Notes: generated by a model not told the origin, from the sequence alone. A stretch of 56,842 nt of DNA from Pseudomonadota bacterium (GCA_030685065.1 JAUXQH010000156.1:1-56842), one strand, 5' to 3'. Shown: positions 41,719 through 50,672, numbered from the stretch's first letter. Translations and numbers: made by a program.

Positions 41719-43641
41719 ATGCTCCTCCTCGTTCTGTTGGCATGCAGCGACTACGATTTGACCGGCAAGGACGAGAACGGGGGGCTCGACGGGGACGACA
41801 CCGCGGGCGGCCCGGACACGGACACGGACACGGTCGACACGGACACGGACACGCCCGACTCCGGGGCCTGCTCGGACCAGGCTTTTCCCGGCGGCCCTCT
41901 CTCGCTGCGCGACGAGTGCGGCGCGTCGACGGCGGCGGGCAGCTTCGAGCCGATCGAGGAGTGGTCGTGGGACTCGTTCAGCACGTCCTCCTCTTCCGAC
42001 AACGTGATGATGACCCCGATCGTCATCTCGCTCACCGATGATGACGGCGACGGCGATGCGGACAGCGACGACATCCCGGACATCGTGTTCGTCACGTACA
42101 CGGGCCAGGACTGGAGCGACGCCGGCGTGATCCGCGCGATCAGCGGCGACGGCTCCGCGGAGCTGTGGAGCGCGGCGGGGCAGAGCATCGACGGGTGCTC
42201 CGGCCTCGCGGGCGCCGACCTCGACGGCGACGGGCGGGTCGAGATCGTGGCGGTGACGTACGACAAGAAGGTCAAGGCCTTCGGGGCGGATGGCACGCTG
42301 CTCTGGACCTCCGGCCAGTACTCCGGAAACCTCGGCTCCTACGCCTCCACCCCCGCCATCTCCGACATGGACGGCGACGGCTCGCCCGAGATCGTGGTCG
42401 GCAGCCTGATCCTGAACAGCGACGGCTCGCGGCGCGGCGCGGGCGGGCGGGGCATCGGCGCGAACGGCATGTACGGCACGACCTCCTTCGCGGTCGACCT
42501 CGACGGGGACGGCGTGCAGGAGGTCGTCACCGGCAACGCCCTCTACGATCCCGATGGGAACTCGCTCTGGTACAACGGCGAGGCGGACGGCTACGTCGCC
42601 GTGGCAGACTTCGACGCGGACGGGGTGGCCGAGATCGTCGTCACGTCGAACGCCCGGGTGCGCGTGCAGGACGTGGACGGCACCGTGTGGTGGGACACGG
42701 CGATCCCGCGCTCCTCGGGCCAGTTCGGCGGGCCGCCGACGGTCGCCGACTTCGACGGGGACGGCGCGCCCGAGGTGGGCGTGGCGGCCAACTCGACCTA
42801 CACCGTCTTCGAGACCGACGGCTCCGTGCTTTGGCAGGTCACGACGCAGGACGCCTCCTCGGGCGTGACCGGGTCGGCCGTGTTCGACTTCGAGGGGGAT
42901 GGCATCGCCGAGGCCATCTACCCCGACGAGACGCGCTTGTGGGCGTTCAACGGGCCGGACGGCGCGACCAAGCTCGAGTCGCGGGACCACTCCAACTGGA
43001 CGGTCATCGAGTACGCCCCGATCGCGGACGTGGACGCGGACGGCGAGGCCGAGATCGTGGTCCCCAACGGCCTGCACCCCTCCTACGGAAGCGCCCTCCA
43101 CGGCATCTCGGTGATCGGCGACGCGGGGAACTCCTGGCGATCCGGCCGTCGCATCTGGAACCAGCACGCGTACCACATCACCAACGTCGACGACGACGGC
43201 GGCATCCCGACCGACGCCGCCCTGAATTGGGAGTCCTACAACAACTTCCGTTCGGGGGACATCGCCGCGACCTCGGGCGGGCTGCTCCCCAACCTCGTGG
43301 TGGACGTCGCGGACGTGTGCATGACCGAGTGTGAGGGCGGGCGCGTCCTGGCTTGGGTGCAGGTCGGGAACGACGGCGCCGCCGACATCGCCGGGCCGGT
43401 CACGGTCGAGCTGTGGGGCGAAACCGACGCCGGCGTGGTGTGGCTCGCGGAGCAGGACGTGGGGGCCGTGCCGGCCGGCACCTGGCTCGACGGGATCGAG
43501 TTCGATCTCGTCGGTGTGGACGCCGCCTCCCTCCGGGCACTCCAGGCGCGCGTGGACGGCGGGGACATGGCCGACGGGAGCTGGCAGGAGTGCGACGAGG
43601 ACGACGACAGCGACCGGTGGACGGACGTCTCCTGCCCGTGA
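41719..43641 (+). CDS. FG-GAP/VCBS-repeat lipoprotein with Asp/Thr stalk
   Basis: 640 residues from ATG 41719. MLLLVLLAC gives lipidated Cys9; residues about 20-50 are a DTDTDTVDTDTDTPDSG stalk. Then follow about seven calcium-binding FG-GAP/VCBS repeats (DLDGDGRVEIV, DMDGDGSPEIV, DLDGDGVQEVV, DFDADGVAEIV, DFDGDGAPEVG, DFEGDGIAEAI, DVDADGEAEIV), which build a beta-propeller, and a C-terminal region with Cys residues and an Ig-like LVVDVADVCMTEC segment. Probably a surface protein with calcium-dependent folding, in adhesion or carbohydrate binding. It is divergent from the molybdenum subunit and shares a 70-base intergenic region. Confidence 0.85.
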   Translation: MLLLVLLACSDYDLTGKDENGGLDGDDTAGGPDTDTDTVDTDTDTPDSGACSDQAFPGGPLSLRDECGASTAAGSFEPIEEWSWDSFSTSSSSDNVMMTPIVISLTDDDGDGDADSDDIPDIVFVTYTGQDWSDAGVIRAISGDGSAELWSAAGQSIDGCSGLAGADLDGDGRVEIVAVTYDKKVKAFGADGTLLWTSGQYSGNLGSYASTPAISDMDGDGSPEIVVGSLILNSDGSRRGAGGRGIGANGMYGTTSFAVDLDGDGVQEVVTGNALYDPDGNSLWYNGEADGYVAVADFDADGVAEIVVTSNARVRVQDVDGTVWWDTAIPRSSGQFGGPPTVADFDGDGAPEVGVAANSTYTVFETDGSVLWQVTTQDASSGVTGSAVFDFEGDGIAEAIYPDETRLWAFNGPDGATKLESRDHSNWTVIEYAPIADVDADGEAEIVVPNGLHPSYGSALHGISVIGDAGNSWRSGRRIWNQHAYHITNVDDDGGIPTDAALNWESYNNFRSGDIAATSGGLLPNLVVDVADVCMTECEGGRVLAWVQVGNDGAADIAGPVTVELWGETDAGVVWLAEQDVGAVPAGTWLDGIEFDLVGVDAASLRALQARVDGGDMADGSWQECDEDDDSDRWTDVSCP

Positions 43642-43644
43642 GAG

Positions 43645-43658
43645 CCTCGCCCCCGAGG
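43645..43658. terminator. Compact stem-loop between convergent stops
   Basis: CCTCG at 43645-43649 pairs with CGAGG at 43654-43658 around a CCCC loop in the 19 bases that separate the stops at 43641 and 43661. Short and without a T-run; a shared terminator is possible by position. Confidence 0.3.
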
Positions 43659-43660
43659 GC

Positions 43661-45856
43661 TCAGCCGACCACGACCTCGCCGTCGCGATCCTCTACGACC
43701 AGCACGGTGTCGCTCACCTCGGGGTGCGAGAGCAGGTAGCGCGCCACCGCCGCGACGATGACGTGCTCGATCACCCGCTGGAGCGGCCGGGCCCCGAGCT
43801 GGGGGTCGAAGCCCGCGCGCACGACCCGATCGAGGATCGCGTCCGAGCAGAGCAGGCGAATGCCGCGGCCCGCGAGCCCCGGCCGCTCCGAGAGCAGCTC
43901 GATCTCGCGCTCGGCGATGCGCCGCACCGCCGCGGTGTCGAGCGGGTGGAACGCCACGATGCGGTCCAGGCGGTTGATGAGCTCGGGCCGGAAGAAGTTG
44001 CGGATGGCCGCGCGGTCCAGATCGCCGCCGATCGGACGGGAATCGGAGAAGCCGAGGCTCGCCCCGCGCCGCGCCCCGAGGTTGGTCGTGAGGAGGATGA
44101 CACAGCCGCGAAAATCGGTGACGCGGCCCCACGCGTCGGTGAGCGTGCCCTGATCCAACACGGACAGGAGCGAGTCGAAGAACACGGGGTGCGCCTTCTC
44201 GATCTCGTCGAACAACACCACCGAGAAGGGCCGCTCGCGCACCTTGCGAACCAATTCGCCGGGCTCGCCGTCCGGATTGCCGATGAGCCGCGCGATCTGC
44301 TCGGGGTGCTGACACTCGCTCATATCGATGCGCACCAGCGAGGTGTCCCCGCCGAAGCACCACTCCGCGAGCGCGCGGGCGGTGGCGGTCTTGCCGACCC
44401 CGGTGGGACCCGCGAGCAGGAGGGTGGCGACCGGCCGGGCGCCGTCGTTGAGGCCGGCCTTGAACGTGGTGATGACCTCGACGAGGGCGGCGCTCGCCTC
44501 GGGCTGGCCGAGGATGCGGCGGTCGAGCCACGTGCGCAGGGCCACCGGATCGAGCGGGATGCGGTCGTCGAGCAGGATCGGCGGCATGCCGGTGCGCTCG
44601 GTGAACAGGGCGAGCACGCCCGCCTCGTCCACGGTGTCCTTCCCGTCCCGCTTCGCCCGGGCCACGGCCTCGGCCAGCAGGTTCACGAGCTTGCCCGGGA
44701 ACTGTTCGGTGCGGACGAAGCGATCGAGCAGGCGCCGCGCGAGGCGGGCCCCCCGGGGCTCGATGCGGGTGCCGAGGCGCGCGTGGAGCTCGCTCAGGCG
44801 CTGCACGATCTCGGCCTGGGCGGGCTCGGCGAGCGGCGCGATGCGGATCTCCTCGAAGGCGTCGAGAAAGCCGGGCAGGCGGCCGCGCATGGCCTCCATC
44901 TGCGCCGGGGTCACCTCGCCGATGAGGCGCAGGCCCTCGTCCAGCGCGGGGCGCAGATAGGCCGCGACCGAGTCGGACGGGCCGCGCCCGCCGGTCTGGA
45001 GCAGCGCGGGGAGATCCTCGATCCACAAGACGCCGTCGACCTCGCGCAGATCGCTGACCATCTGCTCGCACAGCTCCTGCCACTGGCCGAGGTACTTCGC
45101 CCCCGCGACGAGCCGCTGGGCGCGCGTGCGGAACACGGGGGTGGTCTTCTTGAGGCGGCGCACGGCCTCGTAGAGGATGGCGCTGCGGCCCACGCGCGGC
45201 GGACCGGTCACGACGAAGCTGCCCCGGCCGGAGAGCGCGGCGAGCACGGTTTCGATCTCGGCGGCGCGCTCCCACACCCCGGGCCAGCCGGGCGGCGGTC
45301 CGGTCACCTTCTCGGCGATCGCGCCCAGGCGCTCCAGGCTCGGCGGTGGCGGACGCGCCGAGAGCTTGCGACGCCGCGGGACGTGGCTGATCTCCAACGT
45401 CGGCGCGGGGAGGAGCCCCGACTGAAAGAGCGCGTCGACGGAGAGGTGGCCGGCCTCCTCCTGGACGAAGTGGGTGACGAGGGTCTCGAGCGTGGTGGCG
45501 TCGAGGAAGCGGAAGACGTGGCGGAAGTTCACGATCTCGGCGAGCTGGATCCCGCTCGCGAGCCGGGCGTGCACCACGTCGACCGGGAGCGGCAGGGTGT
45601 GCGCGCTGCCGGTGCGGCCCTTCTCGCGCTCCTCGGAGGGGCGAACGGGCAGGATCATTCGCAGGAGGCGGACCTCCTCGATCTCCTCGGGCTCCTCGAG
45701 GTCGTCGCCCCGCTCGATCGCCTGCTTCACGGCGGCGGTGACGCCGGAGAGGCTGCTGCGCGCGACATCCGGGGCGTCGTCCGTCACGGCGCGGCGGCCG
45801 ACGTAGAGGTCGGGGAGCAGCTTCCAGCAGAGGATGGGGAGGAGGGGGTCGGGCAT
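43661..45856 (-). CDS. ClpA/B-type double AAA+ ATPase, smaller partner
   Basis: 731 residues. The N-terminal 185 residues are not a Clp-N domain I recognise. D1 (about 200-420) has a changed Walker A, GPPRVGRS (218-225), with Arg in place of the catalytic Lys, and Walker B VLWIEDLP (276-283); it is probably inactive. D2 (about 440-700) is a full ClpB/ClpA-type module: GPTGVGKT (483-490), VVLFDEIEKAHP (546-557), TTNLG and FFRPELINRLDRIVAF, with a C-terminal D2-small domain (DPQLGARPLQRVIE). Clp ATPases unfold or disaggregate proteins. It lacks an IGF/IGL ClpP-binding loop that I can see. It follows the GxxExxY cassette and was probably once adjacent to the larger ATPase. Confidence 0.82.
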   Translation of the reverse strand: MPDPLLPILCWKLLPDLYVGRRAVTDDAPDVARSSLSGVTAAVKQAIERGDDLEEPEEIEEVRLLRMILPVRPSEEREKGRTGSAHTLPLPVDVVHARLASGIQLAEIVNFRHVFRFLDATTLETLVTHFVQEEAGHLSVDALFQSGLLPAPTLEISHVPRRRKLSARPPPPSLERLGAIAEKVTGPPPGWPGVWERAAEIETVLAALSGRGSFVVTGPPRVGRSAILYEAVRRLKKTTPVFRTRAQRLVAGAKYLGQWQELCEQMVSDLREVDGVLWIEDLPALLQTGGRGPSDSVAAYLRPALDEGLRLIGEVTPAQMEAMRGRLPGFLDAFEEIRIAPLAEPAQAEIVQRLSELHARLGTRIEPRGARLARRLLDRFVRTEQFPGKLVNLLAEAVARAKRDGKDTVDEAGVLALFTERTGMPPILLDDRIPLDPVALRTWLDRRILGQPEASAALVEVITTFKAGLNDGARPVATLLLAGPTGVGKTATARALAEWCFGGDTSLVRIDMSECQHPEQIARLIGNPDGEPGELVRKVRERPFSVVLFDEIEKAHPVFFDSLLSVLDQGTLTDAWGRVTDFRGCVILLTTNLGARRGASLGFSDSRPIGGDLDRAAIRNFFRPELINRLDRIVAFHPLDTAAVRRIAEREIELLSERPGLAGRGIRLLCSDAILDRVVRAGFDPQLGARPLQRVIEHVIVAAVARYLLSHPEVSDTVLVVEDRDGEVVVG

Positions 45857-45885
45857 GGGGCTCGCCGTGAGGAGTAAACGCAGGG

Positions 45886-46010
45886 AACAAGGAGAGAAAG
45901 GCAGAATCAGGAAGGCAGAAAGGCGGAATCAGGAGGGGAGGAAGGCAGAAAGGCAGAATCAGGAATGCAGGAATAGAGGAAGGCAGGAGGGAAGGCAGGG
46001 AACGGAGAGG
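45886..46010. repeat. Purine-rich degenerate tandem repeat
   Basis: The plus strand here is almost entirely A and G with interspersed GCAG and ATC. Units like AGGCAGAATCAGGA recur three times (about 45899, 45920 with one change, and 45950), with GGAAGGCAGAAAGGC in between. The rightmost part, from 45955, is also the left arm of the inverted repeat described for the cassette. The array is non-coding and lies between the GxxExxY stop and the start of the 43661-45856 gene. Confidence 0.7.
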
Positions 46011-46486
46011 GGACCCCTGGGATCAGTCGGGGAGGGGGCGGGCTAGGACGCGTTTGATGTCGAGCTTTACCTTGGAGAAGTTGAGGAGGAGGCCGTGTTC
46101 CTGGCCGACCGCGCGGAGGTAGGAGCGGACGATCGCGAAGTGTTCGGGGGCAAACTCACGTACGGCCTTGAGCTCGACGACCAGCTCGCCTGCGACGAAC
46201 AGATCGAGGCGGTGCCGGCCGACCTCGACCCCCCGGTAGTGGATCGGCACGGTCGCCTGTCGCACGAAGGGGATCGCCAGGGCATTCAATTCGAGCGCAA
46301 ACGCCTCCTCATATACAGCTTCGAGAAAGCCAGGGCCGAGCGCCCGATGCACCTCGATCGCGGCGCCGATCACCGATCCCGTCAACGCTTCGAGCTCCAG
46401 CGCCATCCTTCCCTCCTTCCTTCCCTCCTTCCTTCTCCGTTCCTGTCCCCCCTCCTGCCTTCCTCTATTCCTGCATTCCTGATTCT
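45955..46486 (-). mobile_element. GxxExxY cassette bounded by about 53-bp inverted repeats
   Basis: The left arm (45955-46007) and right arm (46435-46486) are inverted copies. The outer 36 bases are identical, beginning AGAATCAGGAATGCAGG at 45955 on the plus strand and at 46486 on the minus strand; the inner 16-17 bases match with a few changes and one gap, then both end AACGGAG. Between the arms lies only the GxxExxY gene. The right arm encodes the last residues (ESGMQE) and stop of the large Clp-like ATPase. The unit has no transposase; I call it a candidate element because of its symmetry and its position between two related ATPase genes. It could alternatively be a local repeat product. 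Confidence 0.6.
46023..46406 (-). CDS. GxxExxY-family protein (PD-(D/E)XK nuclease-like)
   Basis: 127 residues. The start ATG 46406 has a long purine SD (GGAGGGAAGG) directly before it. The family signature is clear: GPGFLEAVYEEAF with G-x-x-E-x-x-Y at about 26-32, VPIHYRGVEVGRHRLDLFV, then ELVVELKAV and LNFSKVKLDIKR at the C-terminus. D69 of RLDLF followed by E78-x-K80 of VELK fits a PD-(D/E)XK nuclease core. The family (TIGR04256) is widespread and often multicopy with no known function. It is the only gene inside the inverted-repeat cassette, in the same orientation as the flanking ATPases. A nuclease or RNA-processing role is inferred from the fold. Confidence 0.85.
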   Translation of the reverse strand: MALELEALTGSVIGAAIEVHRALGPGFLEAVYEEAFALELNALAIPFVRQATVPIHYRGVEVGRHRLDLFVAGELVVELKAVREFAPEHFAIVRSYLRAVGQEHGLLLNFSKVKLDIKRVLARPLPD

Positions 46487-49400
46487 CCGGCTCCGGCTCC
46501 GGCTCCGGCTCCCTCTCCTGCGCCCAAGCGCTGCCACCACCACCGCAAAAACGGCACCGAAGGAACAACCCCGTACCCATCCGCGACCTCGGCCACGCGC
46601 AGGTCCTCGACCCGGTTGCGATCGCTCGCGGAAGCGCCCGGCACATACAGGCGAATGATGGGCGGCTCGATCCCGCCGATCGGGGCGAGATCCATAGGTT
46701 CATCCACAAAGAGCTCCACCGCGATCGCAAACGGAGGCGCGTCCGGCGGATACCACACGTGCACGCCAACCTCGGCCGAGAGCAGCGCCCCCAACAACGG
46801 GCCCCGCAACCGCCACAGCAGCGGGGGCGCCCCCACATTGCCGATCTTCGGCTCCCAACGCCGCTCGGGATGCCACGCGAAGACCTCGCGCTCGGGCCAG
46901 AGCTCGTCGAGCACCGTCGTGAGACTCTGGATGTACGCCGCGACGTGCGGCCGGCTCGCCGTGCCCGTCCGGGTGACCGGCCGGATGCGCAGCCACACGG
47001 TCTCGTCCTCGCCCGCCGCGCTCGCCGCCAGCTTGCGCTCCAGGATCCGCAGCCGGACGGGCTCGAGCTCGTGCTCGCCGTCGTCCGCCCAGGCGTGCAG
47101 CGGGAGCCCGCCCAGCACGAACTCGCGCACCGTGTGGAAGCTGCCGAACGTATCCCAGCGCCGCTCGTACCTGGCCCAACGGGGGCGATCGCGGAGGCGG
47201 GCGAGGGCGTGGTTGGTCAGGTCCACCCCGCCCGGCTCGATGACGAGCGCCCGTAGCGCCTCCTGGAGCCGGTCACGGAGCTGGTGGATCTCCCGCCCCT
47301 CGATCGCCACGCCGGCGCGGGAGGCCGTCGCCCGGAACGCGGTGGCGGGCAGCCGGTCGAGCAGGGCGTTGATCGCGAGCGCGTCGAGGGCTTCGGGCAC
47401 GGCGCGGGTCGGCTCGGCCGTCGCGAAGTGGAGCACGCTCGCCTCCGCGGTCACGCCGCCCTCCACCGGGTGGATGCGCACCACGACGGGCGCCTCCACC
47501 GGGATCGTCGCGAGCAGGGCGGCCATGCGGCCCACCACGTCGCGCTCGATCGTGCGCTTGAGCGCGCGCGCGCCGAGGTCGGGATCGAAGCCCGCGGCGG
47601 CGAGGCGCTCCAAGGCCACGTCGTCCACCTCGAGGAGCACGGTGCGCCGGAGGAAGCCCTCGCGCTGGAGCACGCGGTCGACCTGCAGGCGCGCGATCCG
47701 ACGGATGTCGGGCAACGCGAGCGGCTGGAACACCACGATGCGGTCGAGGCGGTTGACCAGCTCGGGGCGGAACGCGCGCTCGACGGCCGCCCGGTAGCTC
47801 GCGTTCATCGAGCCGGTGCCCGCGCTCGACCCGCCGAAGCCGGTCCCCGCGGCGCGCTGCCCGGACCCGACGTTGGACGTCAGGATCACGACGGCGCGCG
47901 AGAAGTCCGTCCGGCGCCCGCGCGCGTCCGTCAGGCGCCCCTCGTCGAGCAACTGGAGGAGCAGATCGTGCACGCTGGGGTGGGCCTTCTCGATCTCGTC
48001 CAGCAGCACCACCGAGTACGGATCCTGCCGCACGCGCCCGGTCAGCTGGCCCTCGCGCGTCGCGTCGCCGAGGAGGCGGTGCACCGCGCCCGCGTCCACC
48101 AGCTCGTTCATGTCGAAGCGGAGGAGCCGATCCCGCCCGGGGTACAGCAGCTCGGCGAGCACCTTGGCCGCTTCGGTCTTTCCGACGCCCGTGGGGCCGA
48201 CGAGGAGCCAGGTGGCGAGCGGCTTCTGGGGGCGCGCGAGCCCGGCGCGCAGCACGTGGACCACGTCCGTGAGCACCCCCACCGCCTCGGCCTGGCCCAC
48301 GAGGCGCGCGGTGATGCGGTCGCGCAGCTCGGCGTCGGGCAGCGGGCGCAGCGGATCGAACAGGACGGCGTTGAGCCCCGTGGCGCCGGTGTAGGCGGCC
48401 TCGACGTGCGCCGGGGTGATCTCGGGGTCACCGCCCTGGGCGCCGACGCGGCTCGCGAGGCTGTCGAGGCGATCCACGAGGCTCCCGGGCGCCCCGCGCG
48501 CGCTGGGATAGCGCTCGTCGAGCTCGAGCAGCCGCCGCACGGACTCGAGCGGGATGCGGACGGTGTGGGCGCGCTCGATGCGCTCGAGGTTGGCGAGCGT
48601 CATGCGGATGGCGACGGGACGCGCGGGAGCGTCGACACGGATGACGGAGAACAGCTCGGTGAAGGCGCGGTCGGCCTCCTCCAGGCGGTTCCACTCCTCG
48701 GGCGTGGCTTCGAGCAGGAACGGGAGGCGCCGCGCGGCGAGCCACGGGCGAAGCAGGCTGCACAGGTTCAAGGCGGAGCCGGCCGAGCGCCCGACGAGCG
48801 AGAGCGCCACCGGGTTGTCGACGTACAGGCCGCCCCCCTCGTGCCCCGCGCCGCGCTGGACGAGGTGCTCCAGGATCGCCGTCATCCGGCGCTCCCAGGC
48901 CCCCACCTGGCTCATCCCCGCGATGACACGATTTGGATCGAGGTGGTGGAGCTGCACCGTGCCCTCGCTGTCCGGACCCTCCGGGCGCCCGTCGAGGTAG
49001 CGGCGCGTGGCGGCCTCCACCAGCGTGGTCTTTCCGGCGCCCGAGGGCCCGACGAGCACGGTGGGCGCGGGCTTTGCGTCCTCGAACAGGAGGCGGCGGA
49101 GCGTCGCGACGCGCGGGTCGGGCACCAGGTCGAGGCGGAGGCCGTCCGGATAGCGGTCGACCAACGGGCTCCCGACCTTGTGAAGCTCGACCGCGCCATC
49201 CACCTTGGTGATCCCCGAGAGGGCCTGGAGGAACGCCATGAGATCGAGCTTGGCGAAGGAGGGGCGCTCCACCTTGACGGTGGTGGTGAGCCACAGGAAG
49301 CGGTCACCGCGCTGCTCGGCCCACACCTCCTCCTCGTCCTCCGCGGCGCCCTCGGGGCGCTCGTCGGGATCGAGGTCCCGGAACCAGGCGTCCACCGCGT

Positions 49401-49797
49401 CCTGGAGGCGGGCGGCCTGGAGCTCCGGCGGGGTGCGCGCGGGCAGCACGAGCATGGCGTTGCGGAGGCGCGGCAGGCACACGATGGGGTGGGCGCCGAG
49501 CGTGAAGCGGAGCGCGGGCGTCCGGATGTCGGTGCGGCGCCGCTGCCAGGGCACGGTGATGGTGGCGGTGCCCTCGACCGCCTCCGTCGGGATGGCGCCG
49601 AGCTTGAGCGGGAGCGTGTCCTCGCCGCGCTCGCACATGTCGTGCACCAGCCGGCCGAGTTCCTGGAGCGCGCTCGCGGCCCCGAGCTTGCGGGCCCGGA
49701 TCTTGGGTGCGAAGAGGGGCCAGCCCTCGTGGAGGCGCCGATCGTCCTCCGTCTGGAGGCGGAAGAAGGCGGGGTAGCGGACGCGGGTGGTGGCCAT
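46465..49797 (-). CDS. ClpA/B-type double AAA+ ATPase, larger partner with novel ends
   Basis: 1110 residues from ATG 49797 (MATTRVRYPAF). Residues 1-235 form a beta-rich domain I do not recognise (LKLGAIPTEAVEGTATITVP). D1: Walker A GPSGAGKTT at 250-258, but a clear Walker B acidic pair is hard to place (LYVDNPV near 325). D2: Walker A GPTGVGKT (534-541), Walker B VVLLDEIEKAHP (596-607), SNVGSG, FRPELVNRLDRIVVF and DPDLGARALKRTIE. Residues about 800-1110 are a C-terminal extension with no known family. The tail GAGAGAGE and ESGMQE comes from GGCTCC repeats (46489-46512) and the inverted-repeat arm, so the original C-terminus was probably altered. It seems the core of an undescribed Clp-like machine with the 43661-45856 gene. 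Confidence 0.8.
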   Translation of the reverse strand: MATTRVRYPAFFRLQTEDDRRLHEGWPLFAPKIRARKLGAASALQELGRLVHDMCERGEDTLPLKLGAIPTEAVEGTATITVPWQRRRTDIRTPALRFTLGAHPIVCLPRLRNAMLVLPARTPPELQAARLQDAVDAWFRDLDPDERPEGAAEDEEEVWAEQRGDRFLWLTTTVKVERPSFAKLDLMAFLQALSGITKVDGAVELHKVGSPLVDRYPDGLRLDLVPDPRVATLRRLLFEDAKPAPTVLVGPSGAGKTTLVEAATRRYLDGRPEGPDSEGTVQLHHLDPNRVIAGMSQVGAWERRMTAILEHLVQRGAGHEGGGLYVDNPVALSLVGRSAGSALNLCSLLRPWLAARRLPFLLEATPEEWNRLEEADRAFTELFSVIRVDAPARPVAIRMTLANLERIERAHTVRIPLESVRRLLELDERYPSARGAPGSLVDRLDSLASRVGAQGGDPEITPAHVEAAYTGATGLNAVLFDPLRPLPDAELRDRITARLVGQAEAVGVLTDVVHVLRAGLARPQKPLATWLLVGPTGVGKTEAAKVLAELLYPGRDRLLRFDMNELVDAGAVHRLLGDATREGQLTGRVRQDPYSVVLLDEIEKAHPSVHDLLLQLLDEGRLTDARGRRTDFSRAVVILTSNVGSGQRAAGTGFGGSSAGTGSMNASYRAAVERAFRPELVNRLDRIVVFQPLALPDIRRIARLQVDRVLQREGFLRRTVLLEVDDVALERLAAAGFDPDLGARALKRTIERDVVGRMAALLATIPVEAPVVVRIHPVEGGVTAEASVLHFATAEPTRAVPEALDALAINALLDRLPATAFRATASRAGVAIEGREIHQLRDRLQEALRALVIEPGGVDLTNHALARLRDRPRWARYERRWDTFGSFHTVREFVLGGLPLHAWADDGEHELEPVRLRILERKLAASAAGEDETVWLRIRPVTRTGTASRPHVAAYIQSLTTVLDELWPEREVFAWHPERRWEPKIGNVGAPPLLWRLRGPLLGALLSAEVGVHVWYPPDAPPFAIAVELFVDEPMDLAPIGGIEPPIIRLYVPGASASDRNRVEDLRVAEVADGYGVVPSVPFLRWWWQRLGAGEGAGAGAGAGESGMQE

Positions 49798-49847
49798 CGG
49801 TGGTGCGGGGCGTAACGCGGGGGCACGGGGGCCACGCCGGCGGGGGC

Positions 49848-50672
49848 CTACAGCCCGTTCAGCGCATCGACGACGGCGAACAGATCTCCCGCGGTGTACC
49901 AATCGACGGCGACGAGGTTCGGCGGGCGCCCGAACGCGGCGGCGCAGGCCGTGGCGCGGTCGTAGAGCACGCCCTCGGCGTTGGCCTGGGCCGCCTGGGC
50001 CTCGCTCGGAAAGGGATCGGCCACCCAGTGGTTGAGCAGGAAGAGCGGGTTCGCGAGGGCCCCACGGTTCACGTCACAGGTGAACGCGTCCACCGTGGCG
50101 AAGTCGTAGGGGGTGTCGACGTACAGCTCCCAGGCGGGTTGGTACCAATCGGGGGGCGGCCCTCCCGATTCGGCGGTGACGAGAAGGCGCGTGTCGGCCG
50201 CGATCAGCTCCCCCAGCGTGGGCCACGCGCCGCCGTCCCACGTGTAGACGTACCGATCGAGGCCGGCCTCGGCGAAGGCGGCGGCGGTGTCCTCAGCCGA
50301 GATGCCGTTCTCGATGATGATCGCCAGCACCTCGCCGCGGTGGACGTCGAGGAAGGCGCGGATGACGCCGAGGCCCTGCACGAGCGGGGTCGCGCCGAGC
50401 TCACAATAGCCGTGACACAGATACGGCTCGCCCTCCCACGGGTGGGTGTCGAGCAACATCGCGCGCACCCCGTCATCGAGCTGGCGCGCGAGGGAGTGCG
50501 GCTGGTTGGGGAGCTGAAAACCGTCGTCCTCGCTGGACATGCTGTTGTGGGTGCCCGCCAACGTCACCTCGTCGAACGGGCGGTCACAGAGCGCGGCGTG
50601 GCCGTTGCACGTCTCCGGGATCGCCCCCTCGGACGTTGCGGGCCCAGCGCAGGCGGCGAGGAGCGGCAGCAC
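49848..50672 (-). CDS. PI-PLC X-domain-like lipoprotein
   Basis: 274 residues from GTG 50672; an upstream in-frame stop limits the choice, leaving an unusually short signal (MLPLLAAC) with lipobox Cys8. It has the phosphatidylinositol-specific phospholipase C fold markers: VTLAGTHNSM with catalytic His42, GVRAMLLDTHPW with Asp75, and YLCHG with His87 as the second catalytic His. It probably cleaves a phosphodiester in a lipid or sugar-phosphate in the envelope; calcium dependence is not clear. It ends 50 bases before the large Clp-like ATPase start on the same strand, so they may be co-transcribed. Confidence 0.8.
   Translation of the reverse strand: MLPLLAACAGPATSEGAIPETCNGHAALCDRPFDEVTLAGTHNSMSSEDDGFQLPNQPHSLARQLDDGVRAMLLDTHPWEGEPYLCHGYCELGATPLVQGLGVIRAFLDVHRGEVLAIIIENGISAEDTAAAFAEAGLDRYVYTWDGGAWPTLGELIAADTRLLVTAESGGPPPDWYQPAWELYVDTPYDFATVDAFTCDVNRGALANPLFLLNHWVADPFPSEAQAAQANAEGVLYDRATACAAAFGRPPNLVAVDWYTAGDLFAVVDALNGL

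Noticed and set aside
41810..41870. GACACG repeats considered as a CRISPR or microsatellite array
   Set aside because: They encode the in-frame Asp/Thr stalk of a lipoprotein; no spacers and no cas genes.
43331..45877. Long plus-strand frame over the smaller Clp-like ATPase
   Set aside because: Antisense shadow; the opposite strand has complete AAA+ motifs.
47284..49815. Long plus-strand frame over the larger Clp-like ATPase
   Set aside because: Antisense shadow of the AAA+ gene, with biased Arg/Gly/Asp-rich composition and no motif.
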